Of a DNA stretch of 64,000 bases, positions 1 through 9,564 are shown piece by piece. Numbering within the stretch: position 1 is the stretch's first letter; the number at the start of each line of letters is the position of its first letter. The translations under genes and the position numbers were made by a program. The stretch covers positions 152,696 through 216,695 of the forward strand of contig WHUZ01000096.1 in NCBI GenBank assembly GCA_015179045.1, read 5' to 3'. The DNA comes from Kalaharituber pfeilii. Its lineage: Eukaryota; Ascomycota; Pezizomycetes; Pezizales; Pezizaceae. The notes below the pieces were generated by a model. The model was not told the DNA's origin. It did not search any database and saw only the letters and a list, made by a program, of their open reading frames with translations.

Positions 1-14
1 ACCAGCGTTATAAA

Positions 15-59
15 GAGGCCTATTAGGTCGCCTGCGGTACCAACGAGGCCTATTAGGTC
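15..59. repeat. Direct repeat pair (15 bp, twice)
   Basis: GAGGCCTATTAGGTC occurs at 15-29 and again at 45-59, with 15 bp between. It could be the edge of a tandem array that continues left of the window. No function is assigned. Confidence 0.6.
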
Positions 60-143
60 AACTGCACCCTGCACGTTGGGGACGCAGTAGCACGAACTCA
101 TGTGTTTGTGACGCGCTGAGCCGGTATCGCGCGTTGTGGAGTC

Positions 144-201
144 GAGTTTGTGCCCCAGCGCCCCAGCGCCCTGGCGCTCCTGGCGCTGAGGGCACAAACT
201 C
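144..201. repeat. 58-bp near-perfect palindrome
   Basis: The left arm begins GAGTTTGTGCCC and the right arm ends GGGCACAAACTC. Between them lie AGCGCC units on the left and GGCGCT units on the right, so nearly the whole 58 bp folds into one long GC-rich hairpin. No gene is recognisable in 1-860; several short open frames there lack any familiar motif. Confidence 0.75.
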
Positions 202-864
202 CCTTTTTTTCCTGATGTGGCAGCTGGCCTGATCGTTTGTGGTGAACTCCAGCCTGCTCCAGGTGTCGTTCATGAATTGTATTGTTAGGGTCGCCCTGCC
301 CTTGGTGCCTGGGTGCTATTCAAAGAGTAGTTCTTCCACAGCGACGCAGTGATGGTGCCCAAGTCGAAGTTTGCATCAAATAGCCTGTCATTCAGATCAC
401 TCCAGAACGGTAAATCGTTGTGGGGGGAGACGGGCTCCGGGGCGGGTGAGGCGGAGGGGGAAACGCTCTCCTCATCTTTCTCGGCATCTCATTGGATGTT
501 GGCACTGTCGTCGGTGTCTCCTATTAGTTCTTGGCGTGGGGTTAGTGGGTATCGATGTGGGTGATATGTTGGCAATGGCAGTAGTGAGCTGGGAATCTCC
601 TCGAGACACACACCATAATTCAATACACTTGCCTACCAAAACTAGCTACCCAGAAGTGCATGTAGCTGAATCAAAAAAGCAAAATGTTTCCCGCACAAAT
701 TCCCAGTCTTACAGAAAAAAACCATCATTAGCAAAGCGGAGTTTTTTTAAATGATATTTAGTGTAATAATGTATCTATCTGATGCGAAAAAAGATCAAGA
801 AAAATCCCAAATGAAACCCGACTCCATTGAAAGCCAATTATTGAAAACAAAACCACACCTACAC

Positions 865-926
865 TTTTTTTTTTTTTTTTTTTTTTTTCACGTGACCCCG
901 CTTGTAGCTGTTCGCCATGGCAGGGC
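865..926 (-). mobile_element. Tiny poly(A) retroposon, family A
   Basis: Read on the minus strand this is a ~38-nt body starting GCCCTGCCATGG and ending GGGGTCACGTGA, followed by a 24-nt poly(A). It is flanked by a 14-bp target-site duplication with one mismatch (851-864 and 927-940). The duplication plus poly(A) shows target-primed retroposition. The body is too short to hold the A and B boxes of a normal tRNA-derived SINE. The same body recurs at 1646, 27914 (longer), 32754, 36721, 37750, 38051 and 63792. Confidence 0.85.
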
Positions 927-1465
927 AACCACCCCTACACAACACAATACACATCTCCCCATTTCCTGCCCCGGTTTACCCCAAACGGAAGTAGCAGTGT
1001 AATGGAACAAGGTGATTTATAGAAAATTGAGGGGAATTTTTTTTTTTTTTTTTTTTTTTTATCATTTATCACATGCCACCTTATAGGCTATGGCGATTTA
1101 AGTACATGGAAAAGGAAAATAAAGAGGAAGTTACAGTAGAGCCCGCGGTATGTGATGATGATGCGGGTGACAGGCCAAAACAAGATGAGTCCTATCTCCT
1201 ACTCCTATATGACTCGTACTTAGATACCCTCAACCATTTCCCTCCCAATCGCACTTTCTGTATTTCACTTTCTTCCTCCAAGTATACCACGGCTGAGCTA
1301 GTCACTTTTCCCTCGTCTGTCAGTGTCTGCTTGCATCTCAGCCATCTAATCCCAACCATCTTTCCTAGTTCTCGGTTACTTTCCTTCAGCCATCTTTGGA
1401 GTTTCCCCAGGGCCTTCCTTAGGGCTATTCCATGTAAAGGCATTGTCGTACACGGCATAGCCCTG

Positions 1466-1851
1466 TAGTGAGCGGCACGAGCTAGCTCGAGCCGAGCTGG
1501 AGGGTGAGCTCGAGCTGGCGTGGCATGAGCTCGAGCCTGGATTGATTATATACATAATATTGACAAACTAAACTAAACTAAGCTAAATTTTCATCTTTCT
1601 CACTACTATCAGCTAAATTGTGCATTTCGAAGTTGTTGGTAGGTCCTTTTTTTTTGTGTGTGTGTCACGTGACCCCGCGCGCAGCTGCTCGCCATGGCAG
1701 GGCTTGTTGGTAGGTCAGAATGAGCTCCAAGTCTCTAATTATTACTATATTAGGTATTTACAGTTTATGAAACCTTGCACTGGCTAAGCATTTTAGCGAG
1801 CTGTCAAGAAAAACACAAGCATGATCTTGGCTCGGCTCGTGCCGCTCACTA
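1466..1851. mobile_element. hAT-like MITE
   Basis: Terminal inverted repeats TAGTGAGCGGCACGAGC and GCTCGTGCCGCTCACTA bound 386 bp. An 8-bp duplication, TAGCCCTG, flanks it (1458-1465 and 1852-1859); 8-bp duplications are typical of hAT elements. There is no transposase. A family-A retroposon sits inside it at 1646-1703. Confidence 0.85.
1646..1703 (-). mobile_element. Tiny poly(A) retroposon, family A
   Basis: Minus-strand body from GCCCTGCCATGG to GGGGTCACGTGA, followed by an impure tail (acacacac then poly(A)). A 13-bp exact duplication, ttgttggtaggtc, flanks it at 1633-1645 and 1704-1716. It is inserted inside the hAT-like MITE. Confidence 0.85.
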
Positions 1852-2600
1852 TAGCCCTGAGGAAAGACTTGGGGAATGTCCGAAGATGGTTGGAGGCGTC
1901 CAACAAAGACATATGCAAGACAACAGGGATCAGATGGCTATGGAAGAAGACAATCCTTATAGAGGAAAGGAAAGTCAGGCTCGCAGGAAGGTGGTTACGG
2001 GCGAACGTGTATGAGACAGAAAGAGGGAGGAAGCAGACAGATCACGGACACGATTCTGGGATTACTTACCCGCATCACGCATGAACACCGAGGGCAATAC
2101 ATGTACTTAGTCCTTATTTGTTTTTTTTCCTTTAGTCTAATAAAACACCTCGCCATAGCCCATAGGGCGGCATGCGAGTAATGATATAAAAAAGAAATAT
2201 TCCATGTACGACGATGCCTGCTTTCTTGGTGGTGGCAACGGTGCTGGGTGGGGGAGCGCGTCTTGCGTTGGGGCTAGATGTGGTTCTTGAGGTGTGTTTT
2301 GGGGGTTCAGGGGTTCGGGTTTTGGTGCTGGCAGCGGAGATATTATCCCTGGGTGGTGCTGCTGTGGTGTCAACTGGTGGTGCGGAGGCGATCTTTTGTG
2401 CCTCCTTGACGTCAAGTTGGCACTTAAGGGTGTAGGGGACCTGGAGGCATGGCTGCTTCCCTTTGCGCTTCTTGTTGTTCGGGGCGGGTGGTGGTGTTGA
2501 GGGCACGGGTTCAGTGGGCTCCGCCGGCTGCGTGTCTATGGTGGTGATGGGGCTGAACCCCAATAGTTGTGGTGGTGGTGGAAGCGGAGGAAAGAAGAGA

Positions 2601-3003
2601 AGGGGGAAAAAAAAGAAAAGAAAGAAAAGAAATGCAGAGACATTATAGAACCGAAGATACATATCAGAAGGATTGGCAGAAGCCACAAACTGAAGGTCAT
2701 GAGCAGGATAATGAAGGGTGCAACGTTGTAATTAATGAAGGAAAGGAATGGTTCGAACAAACAAATGGGGGGAAAAAGGAAGTAGAAAAGGTAATAATAC
2801 ATAATCACTAGAGGTGAGCTTTTGTTCAGCACAAAGTTATTTCACCTCGATCAGTCAACAGAATGAGAACGCACATGGGAAGGAACTCCACGCCGACACT
2901 TGACATTAAAATGCAAACATAAAAAAGAAGTAGCCAAGTATAACACCTGTATAACCTGTGCCTGGCGTTGATAACCAAGAAATAATTCTGATCCGCCTGT
3001 ATC
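2601..3003. other. Purine-rich spacer, no gene seen
   Basis: The first part is a run of purine-rich sequence (gaaaagaaagaaaag). Frames that stay open here on either strand are low-complexity and show no domain. I see no other structured feature. Confidence 0.5.
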
Positions 3004-3016
3004 ATACTCCTTCATT

Positions 3017-3052
3017 GCGGCACGCGAGTATTGATATAAAAAAAAAAAAAAA
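3017..3052 (+). mobile_element. Ultra-short 5'-truncated LINE insertion
   Basis: Only the last ~21 nt of the LINE 3' end (gcggcacgcgagtattgata) plus poly(A) are present, between a perfect 13-bp duplication atactccttcatt (3004-3016 and 3053-3065). The duplication shows this was a complete target-primed event with almost no cDNA. Confidence 0.85.
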
Positions 3053-3235
3053 ATACTCCTTCATTAGTTTGAAGGGCTTGAATTTGAACCCGAAGGCCGT
3101 GATAATATTGAGAACTGTATAGGATGATGCATCTGGCGCCCGTCTATAGAGCTTGAGCTTGATGGGGTCTGCAATTGAGCTGTTCTCTTTGGGGGCCGTG
3201 GCCGCTCATCATCGTCACTCAGGGTCAAGTGACCC

Positions 3236-3905
3236 AATGAATCCAACAGGCCAGGCCAGGCCAACCGGAGGCCTGGACTGGCCTGGACCGTGAAATTCTG
3301 GGCCTGGCTTGGCCTGAACAATCAGGCCGGTCCAGGCCATTCAGGCTGGCCCAGACCATTCAGGCTGGCCCAGACCATTTAGGCTGGCCCAAGCCATTCA
3401 GGCTGGCCCAGACCATTCAGGCCAGTCCAGGCCAACCAGGCCATATACGTAAATTCAAGCGATTTTGGAATTTAACCCAGGTGAATTAGATTTTAATAGT
3501 CCTCGATATTTCCACTACCAGTAATTGACAATTGCGCATTAGGTATCATCATCCAAGAATTGAGTCCAGTCTGTTGTATTATCTGGAAGGTCCATCATTT
3601 CTAAAATTTTTCTTAGTATATATACTTGCATACAAAGTGTGATACATACTTGAGAAAAGTCGTAGACTGCTGCTGTTTAAAATCCTAGACATACGGGAGC
3701 TTCTACTCATATAAATACTCAAACAATCTGCTAAATGCTGGTCTCAATTCACCTGGATAGCTGTGGAGTGATTCGTTTAATTGGCCTGAATGGCCTGAAT
3801 GGCCTGAATGGCCTGGACCGGCCTGGGCGGCCTGGGCTGGCCTGAAACATTCAGGCCGCCTGGACCGGCGCGGCGGACCTCACGGCCAGCCTAGATTTCT
3901 ATGGC
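3236..3905. repeat. Fold-back element with GGCCTGAATGG-type minisatellite arms
   Basis: The left arm (about 3236-3445) is built from 19-bp units such as cattcaggctggcccagac. The right arm (about 3780-3900) carries the reverse complement as repeated ggcctgaat units. An inner pair (aggtgaatt near 3480 and aattcacct near 3748) is also inverted. The ~340 bp between the arms holds no gene. Open frames through the arms follow the repeat and are not coding. Confidence 0.6.
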
Positions 3906-4048
3906 CCGTTGGGAACACTGAATTGTCAATTTGGGTAGAGAGGACATCTTAGGCGGACATTTACCTTTTTCCTTTTCTTTTCCTTATAACGGATATTAGG
4001 GAGTCACGGACGGAGCCTACATACTGTTATTACTCTATTTGTACCTAA

Positions 4049-4119
4049 CACTTAATCTCGCCATAGCCCATAAGGTGGCACGCGAATAATGATATTAAAA
4101 AAAAAAAAAAAAAAAACAA
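4049..4119 (+). mobile_element. 5'-truncated LINE 3' end
   Basis: The LINE tail stem-loop (CGCCATAGCCCATAAGGTGG) is followed by ~20 A residues. A short 7-bp duplication, tacctaa (4042-4048 and 4120-4126), is the only flanking repeat I can find, so the boundary is less certain than for other copies. Confidence 0.65.
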
Positions 4120-4296
4120 TACCTAAATAGGCAATATGAGTGATAGATATGATATTCCTATACTTCATCGAAGTACTCCAATTACTGAAGAGCAGTACGC
4201 TTTTATTAATGATGTATCTGTTCTGGCCCACCGACGAACATTGCGGTTCGCGGACCGGCCAGGCCCATTCGCGAATAGGCCAATTCGTCAGTGGGC

Positions 4297-4472
4297 GGAG
4301 GGTATAAGACAGATCGATAAGGACACGAACCTGGTAGAGATTTTGGAGTGGGCCGGGGGGAGTAGTTAGGAGCCTCATTTTTCCTTTAACCTATTATCAG
4401 GTATTTACACATCGCCATAGCCCATAGGGCGGCACGCGATTAATGAAATAAAAAAAAAAAAAAAAAAAAAAA
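4297..4472 (+). mobile_element. 5'-truncated LINE 3' end with C-terminal codons
   Basis: The frame ending at 4369 (LVEILEWAGG) matches the C-terminus of other LINE fragments here (LLELLDWAGQ near 34500, LAEVLDWAAE near 27125). The 3' stem-loop follows at about 4412-4440, then a long poly(A). A 7-bp duplication, agtgggc, flanks it (4290-4296 and 4473-4479). It split a palindromic repeat. Confidence 0.7.
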
Positions 4473-4473
4473 A

Positions 4474-4507
4474 GTGGGCTGGCCGATTCGCGAATGGGCC
4501 AGCCCAC
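4474..4507. repeat. 34-bp palindrome
   Basis: GTGGGCTGGCC at the left end pairs with GGCCAGCCCAC at the right end around a centre containing ttcgcgaa. Related blocks (ggcccactgacgaa, ggccattcgcgaat) occur at 4225-4300 and 5310-5345, so this is one member of a local family of palindromic repeats. Confidence 0.7.
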
Positions 4508-5049
4508 CCGAGAACAGTTTTTTTTTACAAGTACCACTAGGTACCTCTGTGTGCTGCTAGAAATAAGTATAGAGAAACGTTCTGCTACCCAGGATAATTC
4601 ATAAGCCAGTTACTGTGTGCTTGCACAGCCCCATTGCTACTGACAGGTTGCAACTTGCAAGTTGCCACTTGAAAGTTGCTGTTGGTAAGGCTACTAATTT
4701 GACTCCCAAGTTGCCACTTCCTACCCACATGCTAGAAGATAATAAAGACAACATACTTAAAAATTTGCTGCGCTTCTTCTAACACTGCTGTAGTAAAGAA
4801 TATAGATTTGTTATCATAGCTAATTAAATTATTAATAGAATAACTATAAAAAAATTAGTAAATAGACTTCTAGTATTCTTCTTGCTCTAAGTGAAATTTT
4901 GGAGTCATCTTCTTAGGTAGAGATATCTGGATTCCTCCCCGTTTCTAGTAATATCTTGTGGTAGTAACAAGGATTGCGTTGATGCCAAGAATTAGAATTT
5001 TGGTGGTTGTATCAGTATTGCCACTTAATAGAACCTTTGCAAGCGCCAA
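4508..5049. other. Spacer, no gene seen
   Basis: AT-rich sequence with a few short internal repeats (gttgcaacttgcaagttgcc near 4650). I found no coding region, element end or RNA gene. Confidence 0.4.
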
Positions 5050-5216
5050 GCAGGCTCTATCCCACTCGTAGCATACTGGCAGGATCTTCAGCCATTTCCC
5101 TCCTAATCTCACTCTCGCTGGGTATTGAATTCTGCTCTGAGTAGACTTTGCTCCTCTAGGTATATCACAACTGAGTTGATGATTTTCTCCTCAACCCCCT
5201 TTACTACGTATCTAAG
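5050..5216 (-). pseudogene. LINE ORF1 relic
   Basis: On the minus strand the frame reads NSVVIYLEE and, after a frameshift, RLGGKWLK. These are the same blocks as in ORF1 of the half-LINE at 1192-1436. It is a decayed fragment interrupted just downstream by the insertion at 5228. Confidence 0.5.
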
Positions 5217-5227
5217 GCCCAATTCAT

Positions 5228-5289
5228 ATGTAACTAAATTGCCATGGCCCCCAGGGCGGCACGCGATCAATGATAAAAAAAAAAAAAAA
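5228..5289 (+). mobile_element. 5'-truncated LINE 3' end
   Basis: Stem-loop region (gccatggcccccagggcggc) plus poly(A), flanked by an exact 11-bp duplication gcccaattcat (5217-5227 and 5290-5300). Confidence 0.8.
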
Positions 5290-5427
5290 GCCCAATTCAT
5301 GATTCATGTGCTGGCCCACTGACGAATATTGTGGTTCGCAAAACTGGCCATATATATACATATAGGTACATAGAGGTACATTCATGTTCGCCGCTAGGCC
5401 AGGTGTTCGTGGCTGGGCTGGCCGGAT

Positions 5428-8400
5428 TCAGGGTCGACGTTCAGTCAGGGCCTCCTCCACTCTCCTCTCTTCCTCAATCCTCTTTGCTTTCTCTGCCAAA
5501 CGTGCCCGCTCTAGTCTTCTCTCTTCCTCCAATCTCCTTGCCTCCGCTTTAGCCGCTAGTCTTCGCTCCTCAGCCAGCTGTCTTGTTTCTGCGGATCGAG
5601 CTTCTTCAGCGACCCGAGCAGCCTCAATCGTCGCAAGACGCCGCTCCTCCCCAAGACGTCGCTCTTCCGCGATGCGAGCCTCTTCCGCCGCCCTCCTTTC
5701 TCCCTCAATCCTCTTCGCCTCCAATTCTGCTGCAATACGTGCTTCCACGATCCGTCTGGCCTCCGCTTCGGCTGCAAGCCTTGCTTTCTCAGCAATTCGG
5801 GCTTCTTCTGCAAGACGGCGTTCTCTGCGAGTTGTGACTCCTTTGCTCTCTTCCTCAATCCTCTTCGCCTCCAATTCTGCCGCAATACGTGCTTCCTCGA
5901 TCCGTCTGGCCTCCACTTCGGATGCAAGCCTTCCTTTCTCAGCAATTCGAGCTTCTTCTGCAAGACGGCGTTCTTCGGCGAGTTGGGCCTCCTTTGCTCT
6001 CTCTTCCTCAATCCTCTTCGCTTCCAATTCGGCCGCAATGCGTGCCTGTTCGATGCGTCTGGCGTCCGCTTCGGCTGCAAGTCTTCGTTCCTCGGCAAGG
6101 CGGGCCTCTTCTTCAAGTCTGCGCGCCTCAGCAATTCGACACTCCTCAGCAATCCGTTTTTCTTCTGCAGTCCTCGCTTCCTCTGCCGCGATCCTCGCCT
6201 GCTCAATTGCAAACAGTCGTGCACTCTCCGCAAGTCTCGCCTCCTCCGCAATTATCCGAGCCTGTTCTCTCCGCTCTTGCTCTTCTTGCTCGAGCCGGCG
6301 GGCTTCTGTCCTCCCACATATGCAATATTAGCGACTACACTCTACGACTGAAAGAAAAATAGATATATATATATATTTTTTTTTCAAAAGGGGGCTTTGT
6401 TCGACTTGAGGGTAACACCCAACTAAGGGACTCACCAGCAATACGCTCCATCTCCGCTCTCCTCTCCATCTCCAATCGCTCCCGCTCCTGTCTTTGCCGC
6501 TCGGCCTCTATCCTCTCCTGCTTGCGTCTTCCCGCTTCCCTGTACTCATTGTCAATCCGCTCCCTTTCACTTCGCTCTCGCTCAAGCTCCAACCGTGCAA
6601 GCCGTTCCTCCTCAACCTTGCGTTCACGTGCAATCCTCTCCTGCTCCCGCCTCTCCGCTTCTTGTGCCTCTACGATACGGCGTGCCTCCGCAATGCGTCG
6701 TCTCTCCTCTTCCATCCCCCGTTCATACGCAATGCGTTCTTGCTCTCGGCGCTCAGCCGCCTCCTTCTCTCTAGCGATCCTTTTCAATCTCTCTCGTTCA
6801 AGTAGTTCTTGTTCAATTTTCCTCGCTTCTAACACACATGATTAAGGAAAATCAAAAATTAGCATTCAACCCCCCTAATTTCCTCCCTTCACATTTTTCC
6901 CCTTGTAGCATGCTACAACTACAAACCAAACCCCATAAATAAACAGACAAATTCAATTACTCACCAGCGGCCTTGTTCTCCTCCATTTCCCTGCTTTCCT
7001 TCTGCCTTCTCGCAGCCGCCTGAAGTTCTGCCAGCCTTTCCTGCTCAAGCCTTTCTTGCTCCCTCCTCTCGGCTTCAAACCTAATGGCCTCTCTCCGTTC
7101 AGCTTCTTCCTTTTCCCTCGTTACCCACTCCAGCTCCAACTTCAGCGTTCTCTCCTGTTCCAATCGCGCCTTCCCTTCCCTCCTTTCCGCCTCCTCTTGC
7201 GCAAGCCGCTTCTGTTCAGCTATAAGTAGTTGAAAGTCAACCATCAGCCTTCTGCAAGGAGGAATTGCTTGCGCGAGGGCAGAAAACTATATCAAACTTA
7301 CCGATGCTCTCCTCCTTCACCCTCTTATTATAAAGAGCTCTCCTCTGCTCTTCAATTCCTCTTGTTTCCGCCCCAACTCTGGCAGCTTCAATCTCGGTAA
7401 GTTGTTGTTCAGCGATTCGCGCTTCCTCCGCAAGTCTACGTTCCTCTGCCAGTCCGGCTTCTTCAGCAAGTCGAGACTCCTCCGCAAGTCGCGCCTCCTC
7501 AGCTTTGCGGGCCTTCTCTGAAAACCATGCCTCTTTTTCCACTTCAGCTTGCTGCCAGAGCTGGAGATTTTCGTCGGCTACGTCGAGATTATCAATCAGT
7601 ACTTCCGTTCTGCTGCCTATTTCCGACAAACTGGAGTCTTCTCGCAAGTCCCTCTGAGATTCTAGGTCAATTTCGTCATCGTAGAGGTCATCCTTCATTG
7701 GACGATGCAAAATAAACAGAGCCAATTGTTGCAGGTGATGTCCGATATGACGTCTTAGTTGGGTCGGTTCGTATTTAACGGGACAGTAAGGGCAGGAGGG
7801 TTCATCAGATTTGAGCAGGCGCTCCGCCTCGGCCGAAAGTGCAATAGTTCCCTCGATGTCATTCCTATGAAATTGCTTCAGGTGTTCCTGTGTTGGAGGA
7901 AAATTTAGCGGGCAAAGTGGGCAACTTTCCTTCGAGGTTCTTGCTCTTTCACACCACTCTGCGACTGAAGCGCATTCAGATTCCGGCAATTCGTCCTTGT
8001 GGGCTTCTCTTAGATGCTCGATCATGGCCTCTTTTTCGTAGAATGTTAGGTCGCAAGTCTCACAGTGCCATTCTCTGCGATGCATCTGAGATTCATGTTC
8101 GAACCACTCTTGACGGCTTCCATAAAGATGGTCCGGATTTGGGCAGTATTTGAAGGTGCAGACATATGGCATCAGATCTGAAAATACATGGCGCCTAAAT
8201 AAAACCAATGAGAGGTGCACATATAATATAGAGTCGGTGCTTAATCAAGTGTGCACGGATGGAAACTTACTTCCACGCTTTTGAATTTTGGATGGAAACC
8301 ATGTCATGACAATATGGGCATTCGAAAGGCTCGTCATCGAATCCATTTTCCTCGGCAATGGGGGGGCAGGCACGGAGAGCCTGTAGCTGGTGAGCCCTGA

Positions 8401-9564
8401 ATGGCCTGCGTAGGAGCTTGCGTACGAGGTTTGTGACTGTCCAGTATCAGACTCGTGGTCATCTGGTAATGCTTTCAGAACAATGTTGTTCATTGCGTGG
8501 AAAGCGGTAGCAGTTGTTTCGCTAAGGATGGCCGTTCCTGGGCCTGGTGTGCTTTTTAATGGTTGCATAACCATTTGCGTAACGCCCACTGGAGCAGTTG
8601 CCAGAGGCTGTTCCGGTACTGGCGGCCCCGGTGTAGCATCAATGAACTGAGTTATTTTTTGATGGTGCTTTTCATGGTATATGAATAACTGGCGGCGCTT
8701 AGTGTTTGCTCGGCCAAGGCGTTGTTGCAAAAATTCTGGTGCATTTCGGAACTTATCGACTGCATGCGCAATGTCCCAAACCTCATAGTGCTTGACGTCA
8801 ATGGATGCGCATTTTTGAATCCGTTCAGCCGGAATAGGCTGATGAAGCACCACAGAGAATCTATATAGACACTTGAGTACATGAGCAATATCAAGAATAG
8901 CGTATTCAAGATCAGTGACAGAAGAGAGCCCCTCGTCGTCAGACAGAGCGTCAGTTGGATCACATTCAGTCGCTGCATCATCCGAGGATGAGTCACTTGA
9001 GCAGACGGTGGGGCTGGTCTCCACATTTTGCTCACTAGCGGGAGTTGGATTGGTGATGATTCTTATAGCTACTCATCAGTTAGCTGAACCGTAGTTATGG
9101 AAACAATACGATTGTCTCATGCTCTTATGAGCTCATCACAACTCGAGCAGTTTTGTGATCAAGTATATTACGTACGATATCTATGACTTACCTTCTTCCA
9201 AAGCATGTTCCAAATCTTCTAGCAAACGAACAACCTGCCTATGTACATGCAATGCTTCCCTCAGGCGATAGTCTAGCGACATTTTGCCACTTCGGTGTGC
9301 GCCAGCGTTCCCAGCCCACATCTTGAACCGTCCAAGCTGTTCATGGACAGTTTCTAGTCTCTGCTGTAGCTCCTCTGTGGATTGGGATAGGACGTTGGCA
9401 GCCGCTCCGCCGCCCAGGACACTGATAAGGCGTCGGAAACCTTGAAAGCAAGCTTCGTAACATGAGGTTATAGACTTGGTTTGCTGTAGACCCAGTGAAA
9501 ACCCGGCACCTAGTACTCCTCCATGAGCTGAATCGAATGGCTTTGTAACTCCGGACTCTGCCAT
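5428..9564 (-). CDS. acuF-like C2H2 zinc-finger protein with a ~590-residue charged coiled coil; one frameshift
   Basis: I propose six exons: 9564-9192, 9071-8271, 8194-7302, 7219-6965, 6828-6436 and 6305-5428, all GT-AG (for example branch-like GCTAAC in intron 1), ending at TGA. Exon 1 is a helical N-terminal domain (MAESGVTKPF start). Exon 2 carries the family block with LYRFSVVLHQPIP and RLGRANTKRRQ, then in a second frame EPFECPYCHDMVS. Exon 3 continues with HVFSDLMPYVCTF, two C-x2-C fingers and GHHLQQLALFIL, all hallmarks of the fungal acuF-like C2H2 family. From about residue 600 the protein is almost pure E/A/R/K helix. A C7 run (G7 on + near 8360-8366) breaks the frame in exon 2; one extra C would give 1197 codons plus stop. 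Function unknown; nuclear or signalling roles are guesses. Single-base error or recent pseudogene cannot be told apart here. Confidence 0.75.
5704..6150 (-). repeat. ~150-bp in-frame tandem repeats in the coiled-coil exon
   Basis: The segment starting ctcaatcctcttcgc recurs at 5704, 5854 and 6007 (spacings 150 and 153 bp, i.e. 50-51 codons). Each copy encodes the same order of helix blocks (EARRIEEARIAAELEAKRIEEE-like). Copies differ at scattered sites, so the duplication is not brand new. Confidence 0.75.

Larger units (their letters stand above)
1437..2197 (+). mobile_element. Second ORF1-only LINE derivative, inserted in the first
   Basis: This insertion is flanked by an 11-bp duplication, tattccatgta, at 1426-1436 and 2198-2208. 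It begins with codons for KGIVVHGIAL, is split by a hAT-like MITE, resumes at 1860 with a stretch reading RKDLGNVRRWLEASN and ends its frame at 2084. About 60 bp later comes the LINE 3' stem-loop (CGCCATAGCCCATAGGGCGG) and a short, impure poly(A). It therefore has the same ORF1-then-tail layout as its host copy, in the opposite orientation. It is 5'-truncated inside ORF1. Confidence 0.75.
1037..2600 (-). pseudogene. ORF1-only LINE derivative (half-LINE), interrupted
   Basis: On the minus strand a proline-rich protein runs from about 2600 to 2209 and, once the 1437-2197 insertion and one target copy are removed, continues in frame from 1436 to the stop near 1192. The joined part reads KKAGIVVHGIALRKALG, then a basic block ending near RLGGKWLRV. 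I infer it is the nucleic-acid-binding ORF1 of a Tad-like LINE. The stop is followed, within about 150 bp, by the same 3' stem-loop used by the LINEs of this window (CGCCATAGCC then GGTGGCA) and a 24-nt poly(A) (poly(T) at 1037-1060). No reverse transcriptase lies between ORF1 and the tail. The 5' end near 2600 is approximate because I found no second target duplication. Confidence 0.6.

Noticed and set aside
2214..2648. Gly-rich open frames on the + strand
   Set aside because: They are the antisense of the proline-rich ORF1 on the minus strand.
5384..6362. Ser/Arg-rich + strand frames of 100-315 codons
   Set aside because: Antisense shadows of the E/A/R-rich coiled-coil exon.
8178..8270. 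First exon 2-3 join that I tried (acceptor 8178) as the ancestral structure
   Set aside because: It is in frame now, but it drops the conserved HVFSD and finger residues; the 8195 acceptor with one extra C restores them.
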